Positions 15,185-26,700 of a stretch of DNA of 64,000 nucleotides are shown one piece after another; positions within the stretch are counted from its first letter, which is position 1; the number at the start of each line of letters is the position of its first letter. The notes under the pieces are model-generated. The model ran no database searches. It had not been told where the DNA came from and worked only from the letters and a program-made list of their open reading frames with translations. Location: NCBI GenBank assembly GCA_947502635.1, contig CANNAN010000012.1, positions 1 through 64,000 on the forward strand. The letters run 5' to 3'. Origin of the DNA: an uncultured Flavobacteriaceae bacterium. Lineage in GTDB: Bacteria; Bacteroidota; Bacteroidia; Flavobacteriales; Flavobacteriaceae. The position numbers were made by a program, and so were the translations under genes.

Positions 15185-18100
15185 CTATAATGATCTTTTT
15201 TCTTTTAAATAGGCAGAAGGAGATGTGTTATAAACCTTTTTAAAGCATTTTGTAAAATAAGATAAGTTGTTAAATCCAACGTCGAAAGCAATCTGAGATA
15301 TATTTAAGTCCTTTTCAACCATATATTGTGCTGCTTTCTTAATACGATATTCACGAATAAATTCGTTTGCAGACATACCACTTATTGATTTTAACTTCCT
15401 GTAAAGTTGCATTCTGCTAAAGTTTAAACTATTTCCCAATTCTTCAACACCAAATTGAGGGTTTTGTAAATTCTCTGAAATGATCTCTTCGATTTTTATT
15501 AAAAATTCATGTTCAAATTTGCTAACCTGAGAGTTGGGCTCTTTATTTTGTATGGTAGAAACCGAGAATTTTTCTTTTAAAAGGCGTCGTTGTTCTAATA
15601 GATTATTTAGAGTAACCATTAAATGTTTGACATGAAATGGTTTTGGGATATAAGCGTCTGCACCCACTTCCAAGCCTTCTATTTTATGTTCTATAGATGC
15701 TCTGGCAGTTAATAAAACAAATGGTATATGATTCGTTATATGATTTCTTTTAATATCATCGCAAAATTGAATACCGTCCTTAATAGGCATCATAACGTCG
15801 CTTAAAATAATATCTGGTACATGATCCAATGCCTTTTTTAAGCCTTCATCACCATCATACGCTTGTAATATTTTGAAATCGTTTCCTAAGGATTCTTTTA
15901 TGAAAGTTTGTAGTTCTAAATTATCTTCAACAACCAGTAAAACAGGAGTGTTTTCTGTTTTAGTTTTTTCTTGGGTTATGTTTTTTTCTATAATTGGTAA
16001 TGGTTCATATTCCGACTCAGGAATATTTATAAAATCACTTTTTGATGAACTTTGGACTAATGACTTAGAATGGCTTTTAATTAGAGGAAGCGTCACTATA
16101 AATTCACTTCCAACATGCTCCTTACTTTGTACATGTATGCTACCATTATGAAGTTCTACTAAAGCTTTTGTGTAAGCTAAGCCTATGCCAGATCCCATAG
16201 AACTTGAACGATTAGAGCTATCAATTTGATAAAATCTATTAAAAATAAAGGCTATCTGATTTTTTGGAATTCCAATTCCAGTATCTTTGACCATAATTTT
16301 GATAGCGTTCAGGCCTTCTTTGTTCACAGTTTCAACTTGAAGGTTGACATCTACATTGCCTCCTTCTGGTGTATATTTAATACAATTTGATATCAAATTA
16401 TTAATAATCTTTTCTAGCTTATCCCAATCAAAAAATGACTCAAGAGCAGATTCACTACTATTAAATGTTAATTTAATGTTCTGGTTTTCTGCCAAAAAAT
16501 AAAAAGAATTTACAAGTTCCTTTATAAAGCTTACTAAGTCACCTTTAGTTGCATTTATTTTGACTTCATTTGTGTCAATTTTTCTAAACTCAAGAACTTG
16601 ATTAATAAGGTTGTATAGGTTGTTGGCATTGCGTTCTATAGATACTAACATGTTCTTGACTTTATCATCAACGCGCTTTGATGAAATTAAATGTTGCAGA
16701 GGGCCTAAAATTAGGGTGAGGGGTGTTTTAAATTCATGAGAAATATTAGTAAAGAACTCTAATTTAACCGTGTTGATTCTTTTTATGTTTTCCTGTTCTA
16801 ACTTTTCAATTTTTAGTTTGTTTTGATAATCATTATTAATAACTATAAAATGTCTAAAAAGCAGCATAAGACCAACGGCGACAAGTCCGTATATAGCATA
16901 AGCCCACCAGGTTTTCCACCAGAGAGGAAGTATTTTTATTTTTAACTCTTTGATTGTTTCATTCCAAATATTATCATTATTTGATGCTTTTACTTTGAAA
17001 ATATAGTTTCCAGGGTCTAAATTGGAGTATGCAGCATAACGCCTTTTTGAATCTGTTTTATTCCAGGTTTTATCAAATCCATCTAACATGTATTGGTATT
17101 TGTTTTGGTCTGGCGAAGCATAATGTAATCCAGAGAACTCAAAAGAAAAGGCATTAAGTTTGTAGTTTAAAACAAGCTCTTCGGTTTCAGAAATGGATTT
17201 ATTAAGAACAGAATGTCCTTCAATCTCTTCTCCAACATTTACAGATTCGTTAAATATTTTAAAATCTACAATTTCTACTTTAGGGAGAAATTTATTAGGA
17301 CTAAAACTACTTGGGTCGAAAGCATTAAAGCCATTTATACCCCCAAAGTACATGAGACCATCTTGTCCTTTACAAAAAGCAAACTTTCTATAATTAAAGG
17401 CTTGAAGTCCATCATAAGTATTATAATTTGTGAAGTTTTCCTTTTCGGTATTAAACCTATAAATACCATTGTTTGAACTAATCCATAAATCTCCTTTCTC
17501 GTCATCTAAAATCCCGTAGAGTTCATCATTTGTCAACCCATGGTCTTTGTTGAACCTAACTATTTTCGGATTGTCATGCCTTAGCTCTTCGCTTGGAATC
17601 TTGTTTAACCCGCCTCCAAAAGTAGCCACCCAAATATTTCCTTTTAAATCCTCATGTATTGAAAATACATTGTTATTGCTAAGGCTGTTAATGTCTTTAG
17701 GTTTATTTTTTATGGTTATATATTTTTCAGGATAATTATTTGAATTTCTAATAACTTTTATTAGCCCGCCACCATAGGTGCCCACCCATAAGTTATCTTT
17801 ACTATCTTCATATAAATACGAAATATTATTAGAACTTAGTCCTTGGTTACTAGTTGGGTTATTTTCAAAATGGTCTATTCTTGGAAGTTCAGCTCCAAAC
17901 TCCTTTGGCGTAAACCTCATAAGACCATCTCCATCAAAAGACCCCATCCAGATATCACCAATTCTGTCTTTTAGCATAATAGAGATATTATTTGTAGGTA
18001 AATCACTTATCTCACTAGAATAACTAATAACCTCTATTAGCTCTGAATTTTTTTGATGCTTAATTTGGTTTAGGCCATTGCTTTCTGTTCCTACCCATAA

Positions 18101-19438
18101 ATTACCATGATTATCTTCACATATGGAAAAAACATTATCACTATTAATGCTGTTTTTATTATTGCTGTCATGTTTGTATCTAACAAATGAGGCATGCCCA
18201 TCTTTAAGTACTAGCTTATTTAAACCACCATTATGAGTTCCAATCCAAATGGAGCCAAAATGGTCTTCAAAAATATTGTTGATAATATTATCGCTTAAAC
18301 TCTTATCATTTGCAGCGTTAAATTTAAAATGAGCGATGTTTTTTTTCTTTAGTATAACTTTATTGAGAGCCCCAGAGATAGCACCAATCCATAGTGTACC
18401 AGAATGATCTTCAAAAATACTAGATACTTCATTGCTGCTTAAACTATTTTCATCGCGTAAGTTCTTTTTATAATTGGTGAAAATGTTTTCCGATTCATTA
18501 AACTTACTTAAACCCCCATATTTTGTGCCAATCCAGAGGTTGCCATTATAGTCTTCAGATATAGCAGTAATATGATTGTCTGGCAAACTGTTTTGATCAT
18601 TTTCTTTATAAAAGTATTTTGTGAATTTTGAGGTATTCGTTTCACCAATAGCAAGCTTGTTTAAACCATTTTTGGTTCCTATCCATATATTGTCATTACT
18701 GTCTGTAAACAATTTAGTTACAAAATTATTGCTTAGAGAATTGGTTTCATTGCTGTTGTTTTTGTAATGCTTAAACTGCAATTTTCCCTGTCTGTTTATC
18801 GATACTTTATTTAATCCATTTTTAGTTGCTATCCAGAGATTATTATTTTTGTCTTCGGTTATAGCCTTAACAAAATTATGCGACAGACTTCCTTTTTTAT
18901 CATTATTCTTATAGTGCGAAAGCTTATAGCCTTTACCATTTTTAATTAGTTGGTATAACCCTATGTCGGTGCCAACCCACAATGTTTTATAACTATCTTC
19001 GTAAATACAATTTGGGACATTACTTATAGAAAAAAAATCGGAGGGATCTGTTGAAGGTATGTTAGTAAAGAAATCATTTGTATTTCTGTCATACCAGCAC
19101 AGTCCATTTTTTGTGCCGATCCAAATTTTGCCATCATGATCTTCATGTACGCTTAAAATATCGTTACCAATTAATGAAGTATCATTATCGATATTTTTTT
19201 TATATAACTGAAAGTGATATCCATCATATTTATAAAGACCATTAAAAGAGCCAAACCACATATAACCCTTAGCATCTTGAAAAATTGTTGTTACGGAGTT
19301 ATGAAAAAGGCCTTCTTCTGGTTTTAATTTTTCAAACTTTAATGTGTTATTTTCTAATATAGGAAATTGGCTTTGGGCACTAGGTTTAAAAGAAAATAGA
19401 AAAAAAAAGACGGAAATTATTACAAACCTTATTCTCAT
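15185..19438 (-). CDS. Hybrid two-component system regulator (HTCS)
   Basis: A 1417-residue one-protein sensor and transcription factor. In order: signal peptide; about 14 Reg_prop blades (two seven-bladed propellers, with repeated W-[IV]-G-T motifs, about 30-700); Y_Y_Y domain (about 740-830); a membrane span (about 838-862, WWAYAIYGLVAVGLMLLF); histidine kinase with H901 in SHEFKTPL and an ATPase domain with DTGIGIP; receiver with phospho-acceptor D1214 in LSDVMMP; and a C-terminal AraC-type helix-turn-helix (about 1310-1417). HTCS proteins bind a specific oligosaccharide in the periplasm and switch on their neighbouring locus. This one is convergent with SusD 1 and most likely controls the SusC/SusD, sulfatase and GH2/GH3 genes. 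All catalytic residues are present. Confidence 0.95.
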   Translation of the reverse strand: MRIRFVIISVFFFLFSFKPSAQSQFPILENNTLKFEKLKPEEGLFHNSVTTIFQDAKGYMWFGSFNGLYKYDGYHFQLYKKNIDNDTSLIGNDILSVHEDHDGKIWIGTKNGLCWYDRNTNDFFTNIPSTDPSDFFSISNVPNCIYEDSYKTLWVGTDIGLYQLIKNGKGYKLSHYKNNDKKGSLSHNFVKAITEDKNNNLWIATKNGLNKVSINRQGKLQFKHYKNNSNETNSLSNNFVTKLFTDSNDNIWIGTKNGLNKLAIGETNTSKFTKYFYKENDQNSLPDNHITAISEDYNGNLWIGTKYGGLSKFNESENIFTNYKKNLRDENSLSSNEVSSIFEDHSGTLWIGAISGALNKVILKKKNIAHFKFNAANDKSLSDNIINNIFEDHFGSIWIGTHNGGLNKLVLKDGHASFVRYKHDSNNKNSINSDNVFSICEDNHGNLWVGTESNGLNQIKHQKNSELIEVISYSSEISDLPTNNISIMLKDRIGDIWMGSFDGDGLMRFTPKEFGAELPRIDHFENNPTSNQGLSSNNISYLYEDSKDNLWVGTYGGGLIKVIRNSNNYPEKYITIKNKPKDINSLSNNNVFSIHEDLKGNIWVATFGGGLNKIPSEELRHDNPKIVRFNKDHGLTNDELYGILDDEKGDLWISSNNGIYRFNTEKENFTNYNTYDGLQAFNYRKFAFCKGQDGLMYFGGINGFNAFDPSSFSPNKFLPKVEIVDFKIFNESVNVGEEIEGHSVLNKSISETEELVLNYKLNAFSFEFSGLHYASPDQNKYQYMLDGFDKTWNKTDSKRRYAAYSNLDPGNYIFKVKASNNDNIWNETIKELKIKILPLWWKTWWAYAIYGLVAVGLMLLFRHFIVINNDYQNKLKIEKLEQENIKRINTVKLEFFTNISHEFKTPLTLILGPLQHLISSKRVDDKVKNMLVSIERNANNLYNLINQVLEFRKIDTNEVKINATKGDLVSFIKELVNSFYFLAENQNIKLTFNSSESALESFFDWDKLEKIINNLISNCIKYTPEGGNVDVNLQVETVNKEGLNAIKIMVKDTGIGIPKNQIAFIFNRFYQIDSSNRSSSMGSGIGLAYTKALVELHNGSIHVQSKEHVGSEFIVTLPLIKSHSKSLVQSSSKSDFINIPESEYEPLPIIEKNITQEKTKTENTPVLLVVEDNLELQTFIKESLGNDFKILQAYDGDEGLKKALDHVPDIILSDVMMPIKDGIQFCDDIKRNHITNHIPFVLLTARASIEHKIEGLEVGADAYIPKPFHVKHLMVTLNNLLEQRRLLKEKFSVSTIQNKEPNSQVSKFEHEFLIKIEEIISENLQNPQFGVEELGNSLNFSRMQLYRKLKSISGMSANEFIREYRIKKAAQYMVEKDLNISQIAFDVGFNNLSYFTKCFKKVYNTSPSAYLKEKRSL

Positions 19439-19650
19439 TAAATATGTGAAGTTTAGAGGGGAAAAGTTACGATTTTATTGTGACTAAATAAAAACCTTAA
19501 GCCTATATTTAATAGGGTAACTCAATAACTCTAAATCAAAAATAGAGGCATCTCAAAATATATAAAGACTACCTGTATAATAAGTTTCAATTTTAAAATA
19601 ACTTAGATGTTATTATTTAGAAATGGTTAGGTTATAATAAGGTTATTTGC

Positions 19651-19693
19651 AGGTTTGATAAATCAACTTTAAATAAAGCTGATTTTCAAACCT
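19651..19693 (-). terminator. Terminator-like hairpin after the redox operon
   Basis: AGGTTTGATAAATCAACTTT (19651-19670) pairs with 19675-19693 with one bulged T and one G-U pair. It lies 32 bp beyond the stop of the DUF2231 gene, at the end of the four-gene minus-strand operon. The T tract is weak, so termination strength is uncertain. Confidence 0.5.
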
Positions 19694-19724
19694 ACAAATT
19701 GAAACATAAGAGAGACATTTGAAT

Positions 19725-21110
19725 TTAAGGGGTAATAATCACTTCGAACAAATTTGCTGATTTAAATGATTCCAGATCTTTTTCTAGAATATTTGTCTGC
19801 CATGCATAAACCTTTTTTAGGTTTTCCATTTTAGAAAAGTATTCTAAACTCTTTTTTGTTATGGTTGTTTTATAAAGATTGATACTGTTAAGACTTTTAA
19901 GGTTTTTAATTTCTGAAATACCTACATCTGTTATATGATTTTTGCTAACAATCAGTTTTTGTAAATTTTGAAACTCATTTATTATCTTCATATGAGAATC
20001 ATTTAATTGATTGTCTTCTAAATATAACCACAGGATATGATCTTTAATTTTTGATAATTTTTGAAGTTTCGCATCAAGCTGATTAGCATTAGATTCTGCA
20101 ATAGTGTTTGGAGGTAGTGTTACTTCATATAAATTAGATTCGAATACTAATTCTCGAAGATTAAAACCTTCAGATAAAATATCGTTTAAAACAGCAGTGT
20201 CAATAACTCCAATAGTTGGTAAATCGACTTCCCCTTTTTTATTAGCGCTAAGACCTAGCATATTTGATGCGATTTCTAAAATCGGTTCGGGAGTTTCAAT
20301 AGTACCAATTTTACTACTAAAATCGGCATTGGCATTATCAATCCAATAGGTCAAGATGGCAATCTCTTCTTCAGTTAATGGCGTTTTTCCTTCTGGAGGC
20401 ATAAAATCGTCATGATGAGGATTCAATAAGACACGGTGAATAAGTTCTGACTTTGAAGCGTTTCCTGCTACGATAACATCCCCATTTTTACCGCCTTTTA
20501 ATATTGAGATACTATCATGCAACATCAAACTACCTTTCCTTTTATCTGTATTATGACAACTTGTGCATTTATTTTCTAATATAGGATTTACTAAATAGCT
20601 ATAAACATTGGCGTCTTCAACTTTTGTTAAGGGTGCTAGCGCTTGTTTTTTTTCTTTACCAAAAGGCGCATATTTTGTTAAATAATCACTGCCATGGGTA
20701 AGGTTTCCTCCATAATGTCCTGTAATACTAAGTAAAATAACAATTAGAGCAAGTAAAGAAATATTTGGTTTTATACTGTTTAATTTAGGTAGCTTTAATT
20801 TTTCAACACGAATTAGCCAAGCCAAAAAAGTAATAATGGTGGTGGCTATACCAAACCAGAAATGTGTGTCTAATGTGTCTTCAGAATAATCACCACCTAG
20901 TGAGAGCATGTATCCTAAAATACACGCTAATGCAGCACTAATTGCTCCACTTAACAATGCTAAAGGAATCGCAGATGTTAAGGCTGGGCTATTTTTCCAT
21001 TTGCTATAAAGTTCTAATAAGAAAGCAAAAAATAAAAAACCAATGGGTAAGTGAACTATAAGAGGGTGAAATCTTCCTAAAAATAATGCAAAGTCTGTTG
21101 CTTCGTTCAT
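19725..21110 (-). CDS. DUF2231 membrane protein with cytochrome c and LRR-like domains
   Basis: A 461-residue composite protein. Residues about 10-135 hold four membrane spans of the DUF2231 type (FHPLIVHLPIG motif). A planctomycete-type cytochrome c domain follows, with one haem-binding motif C182-T-S-C185-H186. The C-terminal part (about 300-461) shows leucine-rich repeats (LxxLxxL spacing). The layout suggests a membrane-anchored electron-transfer subunit with an exported haem domain. It is the last gene of a four-gene operon, 19 bp after the propeller gene. It may pass electrons from the exported partner proteins to the membrane; that is inferred from domain content only. Confidence 0.8.
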   Translation of the reverse strand: MNEATDFALFLGRFHPLIVHLPIGFLFFAFLLELYSKWKNSPALTSAIPLALLSGAISAALACILGYMLSLGGDYSEDTLDTHFWFGIATTIITFLAWLIRVEKLKLPKLNSIKPNISLLALIVILLSITGHYGGNLTHGSDYLTKYAPFGKEKKQALAPLTKVEDANVYSYLVNPILENKCTSCHNTDKRKGSLMLHDSISILKGGKNGDVIVAGNASKSELIHRVLLNPHHDDFMPPEGKTPLTEEEIAILTYWIDNANADFSSKIGTIETPEPILEIASNMLGLSANKKGEVDLPTIGVIDTAVLNDILSEGFNLRELVFESNLYEVTLPPNTIAESNANQLDAKLQKLSKIKDHILWLYLEDNQLNDSHMKIINEFQNLQKLIVSKNHITDVGISEIKNLKSLNSINLYKTTITKKSLEYFSKMENLKKVYAWQTNILEKDLESFKSANLFEVIITP

Positions 21111-21129
21111 AAAGTAAATGGTAAAAATT

Positions 21130-22239
21130 TTATACGCGTTCTAATTTTATCGGCGCTGTTTTATTGGCATTCCACTGGCAGATGTATAAGTTTTTATCCT
21201 CATCTACACATACATCATGACCATGTAAAATAGGTTTGTTAGGCAGCTGATACGATTTTTGAAGTTCACCATTTTTATATTCAGGATTTGTGCCTCCTGG
21301 ATTTGAAACTACTTTATCACCATCTAAAATGGTTACAAAACCAGTATGTTCTTTCCAAGTCGTTTTACCATCTTTTGGTTGCGACCAGCACACACCTGCA
21401 TATAAGTTATTGTCATCAAAAACAGGGCGACATACTTGTAAATTAGGAAGGTGCAGTGTTTTTACATATTTACCATCAAGCGTATACCATTTAAAAGATT
21501 GCTGATTTCGAGATGTACAAACAACTAAAGGATTGTTTTTGTTTCGATAATCTATGGCAACTCCATGGGCATTAGATAATTTATAATTTTCATCAGGGTT
21601 ATCTTTTCCTCCCCAATGTCTTATATATTGTCCTTTCGAATCGTATTGAATGATATAATCCATACCATATCCATCTGCAACATATATATCACCATTTGGA
21701 CCTACAGCAGTTTCGGTAGGACAGAAATGATCTCCAGGTTTATAAACACCAATAGTTTGTGGATGACCTATATCAAAAACAACACGACCATCGGTTGTAG
21801 TTTTAGAGATCCTACCATTATGTTTAATCCATTTTCCTGCTTTATTTAAGTACCATCCAGAATCTGCTAGAAATAAATAATCTTCACCACCTTCGTTTGA
21901 TATAGTTAAACCATGTCCACCAGGATATGCAGTACCCCAATAATCTAATAATTTCCCAGATTTATCAAAAATTAACACGTTGTTTTGAGGGTGGTCTCCA
22001 ATCATTATTAATCGTCCTTTACTATCCATTTGCATTTCATGGCAGTTTAATAAAGGGGTTCTAACAGAACTTAATTTTGCCCAATCGTTTACAACTTTAT
22101 ATTTATAGTCGCCATGGCCTAATATGACGTCTTCGGCGGGTTTACTTTTTTTCATGATATTAATAGCAAATGAAGGAGTAGAGGCAAGAGCAGCACCAGC
22201 TAATCCTGTTTTTTTTATAAAATTTCTTCTTGATGACAT
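21130..22239 (-). CDS. Tat-exported NHL-type six-bladed beta-propeller protein
   Basis: A 369-residue protein with a twin-arginine signal (R4-R5 in SRRNFIKK, hydrophobic stretch to about residue 28). The body is built of NHL-like repeats (GPNGDIYVADG, AHGVAIDYR, LHGHDVCVDEDKNLYICQW), similar to peptidylglycine alpha-amidating lyase-type propellers. No catalytic residues can be assigned with confidence; it may be a binding or scaffold component. It lies between the DUF1501 gene (15 bp upstream) and the DUF2231 gene, in one operon. Tat export implies folding before transport. Confidence 0.75.
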   Translation of the reverse strand: MSSRRNFIKKTGLAGAALASTPSFAINIMKKSKPAEDVILGHGDYKYKVVNDWAKLSSVRTPLLNCHEMQMDSKGRLIMIGDHPQNNVLIFDKSGKLLDYWGTAYPGGHGLTISNEGGEDYLFLADSGWYLNKAGKWIKHNGRISKTTTDGRVVFDIGHPQTIGVYKPGDHFCPTETAVGPNGDIYVADGYGMDYIIQYDSKGQYIRHWGGKDNPDENYKLSNAHGVAIDYRNKNNPLVVCTSRNQQSFKWYTLDGKYVKTLHLPNLQVCRPVFDDNNLYAGVCWSQPKDGKTTWKEHTGFVTILDGDKVVSNPGGTNPEYKNGELQKSYQLPNKPILHGHDVCVDEDKNLYICQWNANKTAPIKLERV

Positions 22240-22254
22240 GGTTTAAAGGATTGG

Positions 22255-23766
22255 TTATGTTAATAAATCTTTTACAACGTTACCATGAACGTCTGTTAGT
22301 CGGTAACGGCGTCCTTGGTGTTTAAAAGTAAGTCTTTCGTGGTCTATTCCAAAAAGGTGTAACAAGGTTGCATGAAAATCATGTACATGCAGCGGATCTT
22401 TTGTGACATTATAACTAAAGTCGTCTGTTTCACCATAAGAAAAACCAGGTTTTACACCAGCACCTGCCATCCACATAGTGAATGCTTTTGGGTGATGATC
22501 TCTACCATAGTTCTTTTCCGTTAGTTGTCCTTGAGAATATACGGTTCTTCCAAATTCGCCACCCCAAATAACTAGTGTATCATCTAACATACCGCGTTGT
22601 TTTAAATCTTTAATTAAAGCAGCGGTACCTTGATCGGTTTTTTGGCACTGGTTTTTTAAGCCACCTGGGCAGAAAAGATGCTGATCCCAACCTTGATGAT
22701 ATAATTGCACGAATTTAACGCCTTTTTCTAAAAGTTTTCTAGCCATTAAACAATTCGCAGCATAGGTTCCGGCATCTCTACTATCTTTACCGTACATTTC
22801 AAATATATGGTCAGGTTCGTCCGATGTATCAGTAACTTCAGGTACAGAAGTTTGCATTTTATATGCCATTTCATACTGTGCCATTCTTGCTTGAATTTCT
22901 GGATCACCATAAGCATCATGTTGAATCGTGTTTAGTTTGTCTAAATAATTCAACATTTTTTTACGGTCGTTACCATCGTAATTATCAGGGTTGTTCAAAT
23001 ATAAAACAGGGTCTTTTCCAGATCTGAATTGTACCCCTTGATGTTCGGTTGGCAAAAAGCCATTACCCCATAAACTAGCTTTTAGAGGTTGACCTTTTCC
23101 ATTTTTTGAAACCAAAGTAATAAAAGTAGGGAGGTTTTCATTATCTGAACCTAAACCATAACTTAACCAAGATCCTATAGAAGGTCTACCAGGTAATTGG
23201 TGTCCTGTTTGAAAAAAGGTAATCGCAGGTGTATGGTTTATTTGATCGGTTTGCATGCCTTTCATAAAGCATAAATCATCTACAACTTCAGACAGATGCG
23301 GCATAAGCTCACTTACCCAAGCTCTAGATTCACCATATTGTTTAAAGTTGAATACCGAAGGTGCAATAGGAAGGGTAGATTGACTACCACTCATACCTGT
23401 TAGCCTTTGTCCTCCAATAACTGACTTTGGTAAGTCTTGACCAAACATATCTACCAATTTAGGTTTATAATCAAATAAATCCATCTGCGAAGGACCTCCA
23501 CTTTGAAATAAATAGATAATGCGCTTTGCTTTTGGTAAATGATGGGGTAACCCTAAACGGTTTTTATTGTAATTAGCTAAAATAGCTTCCGTACTATCTG
23601 GTGTACCAATAGAACTCCAGGCTTTTTCGGTATTTAATAAACTTCCCAATGCCAATGCGCCTAAACCTAAAGATGTTTTCTTTAAAAAATGTCTTCGGTC
23701 AAGTTGCTTTTCAACACTTTGTAAATCTTTGTTGTTAGATTTTAATATATCATGATGATCACACAT
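22255..23766 (-). CDS. DUF1501 family Tat-exported protein
   Basis: A 503-residue DUF1501 protein with a Tat signal (R24-R25 in DRRHFLKKTSLGLGALAL). DUF1501 belongs to the alkaline phosphatase/sulfatase-like fold and almost always accompanies a DUF1549/DUF1553 cytochrome gene, as here. Recognisable segments are YLFQSGGPSQMDLFDYKP near the N-terminus, VIWGGEFGRT and the C-terminal LLHLFGIDHERLTF with its histidines. The reaction is not established for the family. The gene follows the cytochrome gene by 23 bp, so the two products probably work as a pair. Confidence 0.85.
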   Translation of the reverse strand: MCDHHDILKSNNKDLQSVEKQLDRRHFLKKTSLGLGALALGSLLNTEKAWSSIGTPDSTEAILANYNKNRLGLPHHLPKAKRIIYLFQSGGPSQMDLFDYKPKLVDMFGQDLPKSVIGGQRLTGMSGSQSTLPIAPSVFNFKQYGESRAWVSELMPHLSEVVDDLCFMKGMQTDQINHTPAITFFQTGHQLPGRPSIGSWLSYGLGSDNENLPTFITLVSKNGKGQPLKASLWGNGFLPTEHQGVQFRSGKDPVLYLNNPDNYDGNDRKKMLNYLDKLNTIQHDAYGDPEIQARMAQYEMAYKMQTSVPEVTDTSDEPDHIFEMYGKDSRDAGTYAANCLMARKLLEKGVKFVQLYHQGWDQHLFCPGGLKNQCQKTDQGTAALIKDLKQRGMLDDTLVIWGGEFGRTVYSQGQLTEKNYGRDHHPKAFTMWMAGAGVKPGFSYGETDDFSYNVTKDPLHVHDFHATLLHLFGIDHERLTFKHQGRRYRLTDVHGNVVKDLLT

Positions 23767-23789
23767 GGTTCAATGTTTTTTATTAAATA

Positions 23790-26700
23790 TTATCGTTTTG
23801 TTATAAAAGCATCAGAGTTTATAATTGTTGATGCTATAACCGCATTTGCAGCAATCAAAGCTTTATCATCATTTTGGACAAGTTGGTGTTCGCCAAGACT
23901 GATCCATCCTAATGCTTTTGCTTCATTTTTTCTGAATTTTTCCAATTCAGAATTGTGTAAATTCTTTAGAACTTCAAGTTCGTTCGTATTTATAGCACGT
24001 CCTGTAAGCTTTCTAAATGCTTTAGAGATGCTTTCATTTAAATCTTTATACGTAGTCATTTTTTTGCCTAAAACTCTGGACGCTTCAATAAACGTAGGAT
24101 CATTTAATAACACCAATGCTTGTAGCGGTGTATTGGTTTCTTGTCTTCTGGTAGTACACAAATCTCTCGTGGGCGCATCAAAAGTTGCAATGGTTGGATG
24201 TGGCACTGTACGTTTCCATATAGTATACATACTTCTTCTGTATAATTCTTCACCTGCTCCTACATGGTATGTGTCTCCATTTACTTTCCATAAACCTGGT
24301 GGTTGATATGGACTTACACTTTTTCCACCAATTTTTTTGCTTAATAGCCCTGATGCAAATAATGCATTATCGCGAAGCATTTCTCCCGATAGACGTTTAG
24401 AAGGGCCTCGAGCTAACAGTTTATTTTCTTTATCAATACTTAATAATGCTTCACTGGCAATACTATTTTGTTGATAGGTATTGGACATCATAATTAACTT
24501 ATGTAGTTTTTTTATATCCCATCCAGATTCTATAAATTCAATAGCTAACCAATCTAATAATTTTGGGTGACTAGGAAGCTCTCCTTGGTTTCCAAAATCT
24601 TCAGACGTTTTTACAATACCTCTACCAAAAATGTTTTGCCAATAACGGTTTACTGTAACTCTTGCTGTAAGCGGATTGTCTGGATGCATTATCCATTTAG
24701 ATAACCCAATTCTATTTTTAGGTAAGCTATCTGGAAATGCAAAAATACGTTCAGGAGTATCTGGGAAAACCGAATCGGTAGGCGAGTCGTATTGTCCTCT
24801 ATCTAAAACGTAAGCCTGTCTTGGTTTTTCCATTTCTTTCATCACCATAATTTCTTTGATAGGCTCTATACTGTCTACATACTGTTTTCTACTTTTTTGT
24901 AATGCCTTTAGAGATGCTTTATAGTTTGAAGATTTTGTTTCTATAAAGAATTCTTTAAGAAGTAGCTTTTCAGAATCAGAAAGGTTACCGCTAGATTTTG
25001 AAGTTAATTGTTTTAAATGGTCTTTATTAGTAATTTGAAGTACTTCAAGTGTCGTTAATTCACGATTAAAAACTAATAAATCGTCTACAACACCATTTCT
25101 TAGGCCTTTACCTCTCCAAATAGCTCCAATTCTTAAGCCAGGTTCTGTTTTCCCATTATAGAGTCCTATAGACTGATTTCTAAATACAATATCTTTATAA
25201 AGATTATCTACTAAAGTTTCGGTTTTTAACTTTTTCCCATCAAGATAAATACTAACACCACTTGCTTTACTAGATCCGTCGTAAGTCATTGTTAATTGAA
25301 TCCATTTTTCTTTAGGAACATCAATTAAAGATTGTGTAACGATAGCATTATCTGGCCATACATGAGCTAAAAGCGCTTCAATTTTATTGTCTTTAATATT
25401 TAAGTGATAACCACGGTAACTATGCAGTTCGGGACCTTGCATTTTATGGAAAATCACCCCGTTTTCAAGGTCTTCTGGTATAAATACACGAATACCTATA
25501 CTAAAAGATTCATTTCTTTTGTAGATGCCAATTTCGTCTAACTCCATCCAGGTATCGCCATCCATACTAAGCCCATATCCAGAAGCACCTTCTTTAAAAA
25601 CCTGCTTTTGATTATCAGCAAATTGTTGGCGCATTCTAATGTTTTTATTTGATGTATTTGGAATTTTATTTCTTAAGTTTTTTTGATTAAAGTCAAAGTT
25701 TGCAACTAAACCAGAAGGTTTTCTATTTGTATTAATGTTTTTATAGCCTTCTTTTGAAATCCAATTCGCAGCCTTTTCAGATTCTGAAACAATCACTTTT
25801 TTAATCTCTCTTTCTTTATCATCAACCAATGTTTCTAAGTAAGCTACAAGTTTTTCTTCTTCTTCGGTTGGTAGTAACATGGTAGGGACTGGCGTTGCCA
25901 AATCCCAAGGTATAAGCCCCGTTTCATTCACATTATTGAAGAAACTATACATTTCAAAATGATCCTTTTGTGAAATTGGGTCATATTTATGGTCATGACA
26001 TTTGGCACAAGCAATGGTTAAACCCAAAAATGCTTGTCCCACGGTAGCTGTTCTATCCGAAACATATTCAGAACGAAACTCCTCATCTATAATACCGCCT
26101 TCTAGGTTTTGAGGGTGTAATCTGTTAAAAGTAGTAGCCAGTTTTTGCTCTCTGGTAGCATTAGGAAACATATCACCAGCTAATTGCCATGAAACGAATT
26201 TATCGTATGGCATGTTTTCATTAAAAGATTTAATAACCCAATCCCTCCATGGAGAAACATCTCTAAACCAATCGACACTATAACCATGGGTGTCTGCATA
26301 ACGAGCTAAGTCCATCCAATCTAGCGTTCGTTGTTCTCCATAAGCGGTAGATGCTAAAAGCCTGTCGATTTGTTTTTCATAAGCATCGTTAGAGGTATCG
26401 TTTAAAAAAGCATCCAATTCTTCAAGTGTAGGAGGTAAGCCTGTTAAATCTAGAGAAGCTCTTCGTAATAATAATTCTTTATCTGCTTTTTGAGACAACT
26501 TTAAATCCATTTGCTCCAATTGCTCTAAAACAAAATTATCTATGGGATTAGCGACCTGTTTTTCATTTTTAACTTTTGGAATTTCATAATTTTCAGGTTT
26601 TATAAAAGCCCAATGGTCTTTGTACTCTGCACCATCTTCAATCCATTTTACAAATACCGCTTTTTCATAATCGGTTAATGATAAATGTGAACTAGGTTCT

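Noticed and set aside
23752-24306. A 184-codon open frame antisense to the DUF1553 gene
   Set aside because: Overlaps the 3' end of an intact gene, with composition of a complementary-strand shadow.
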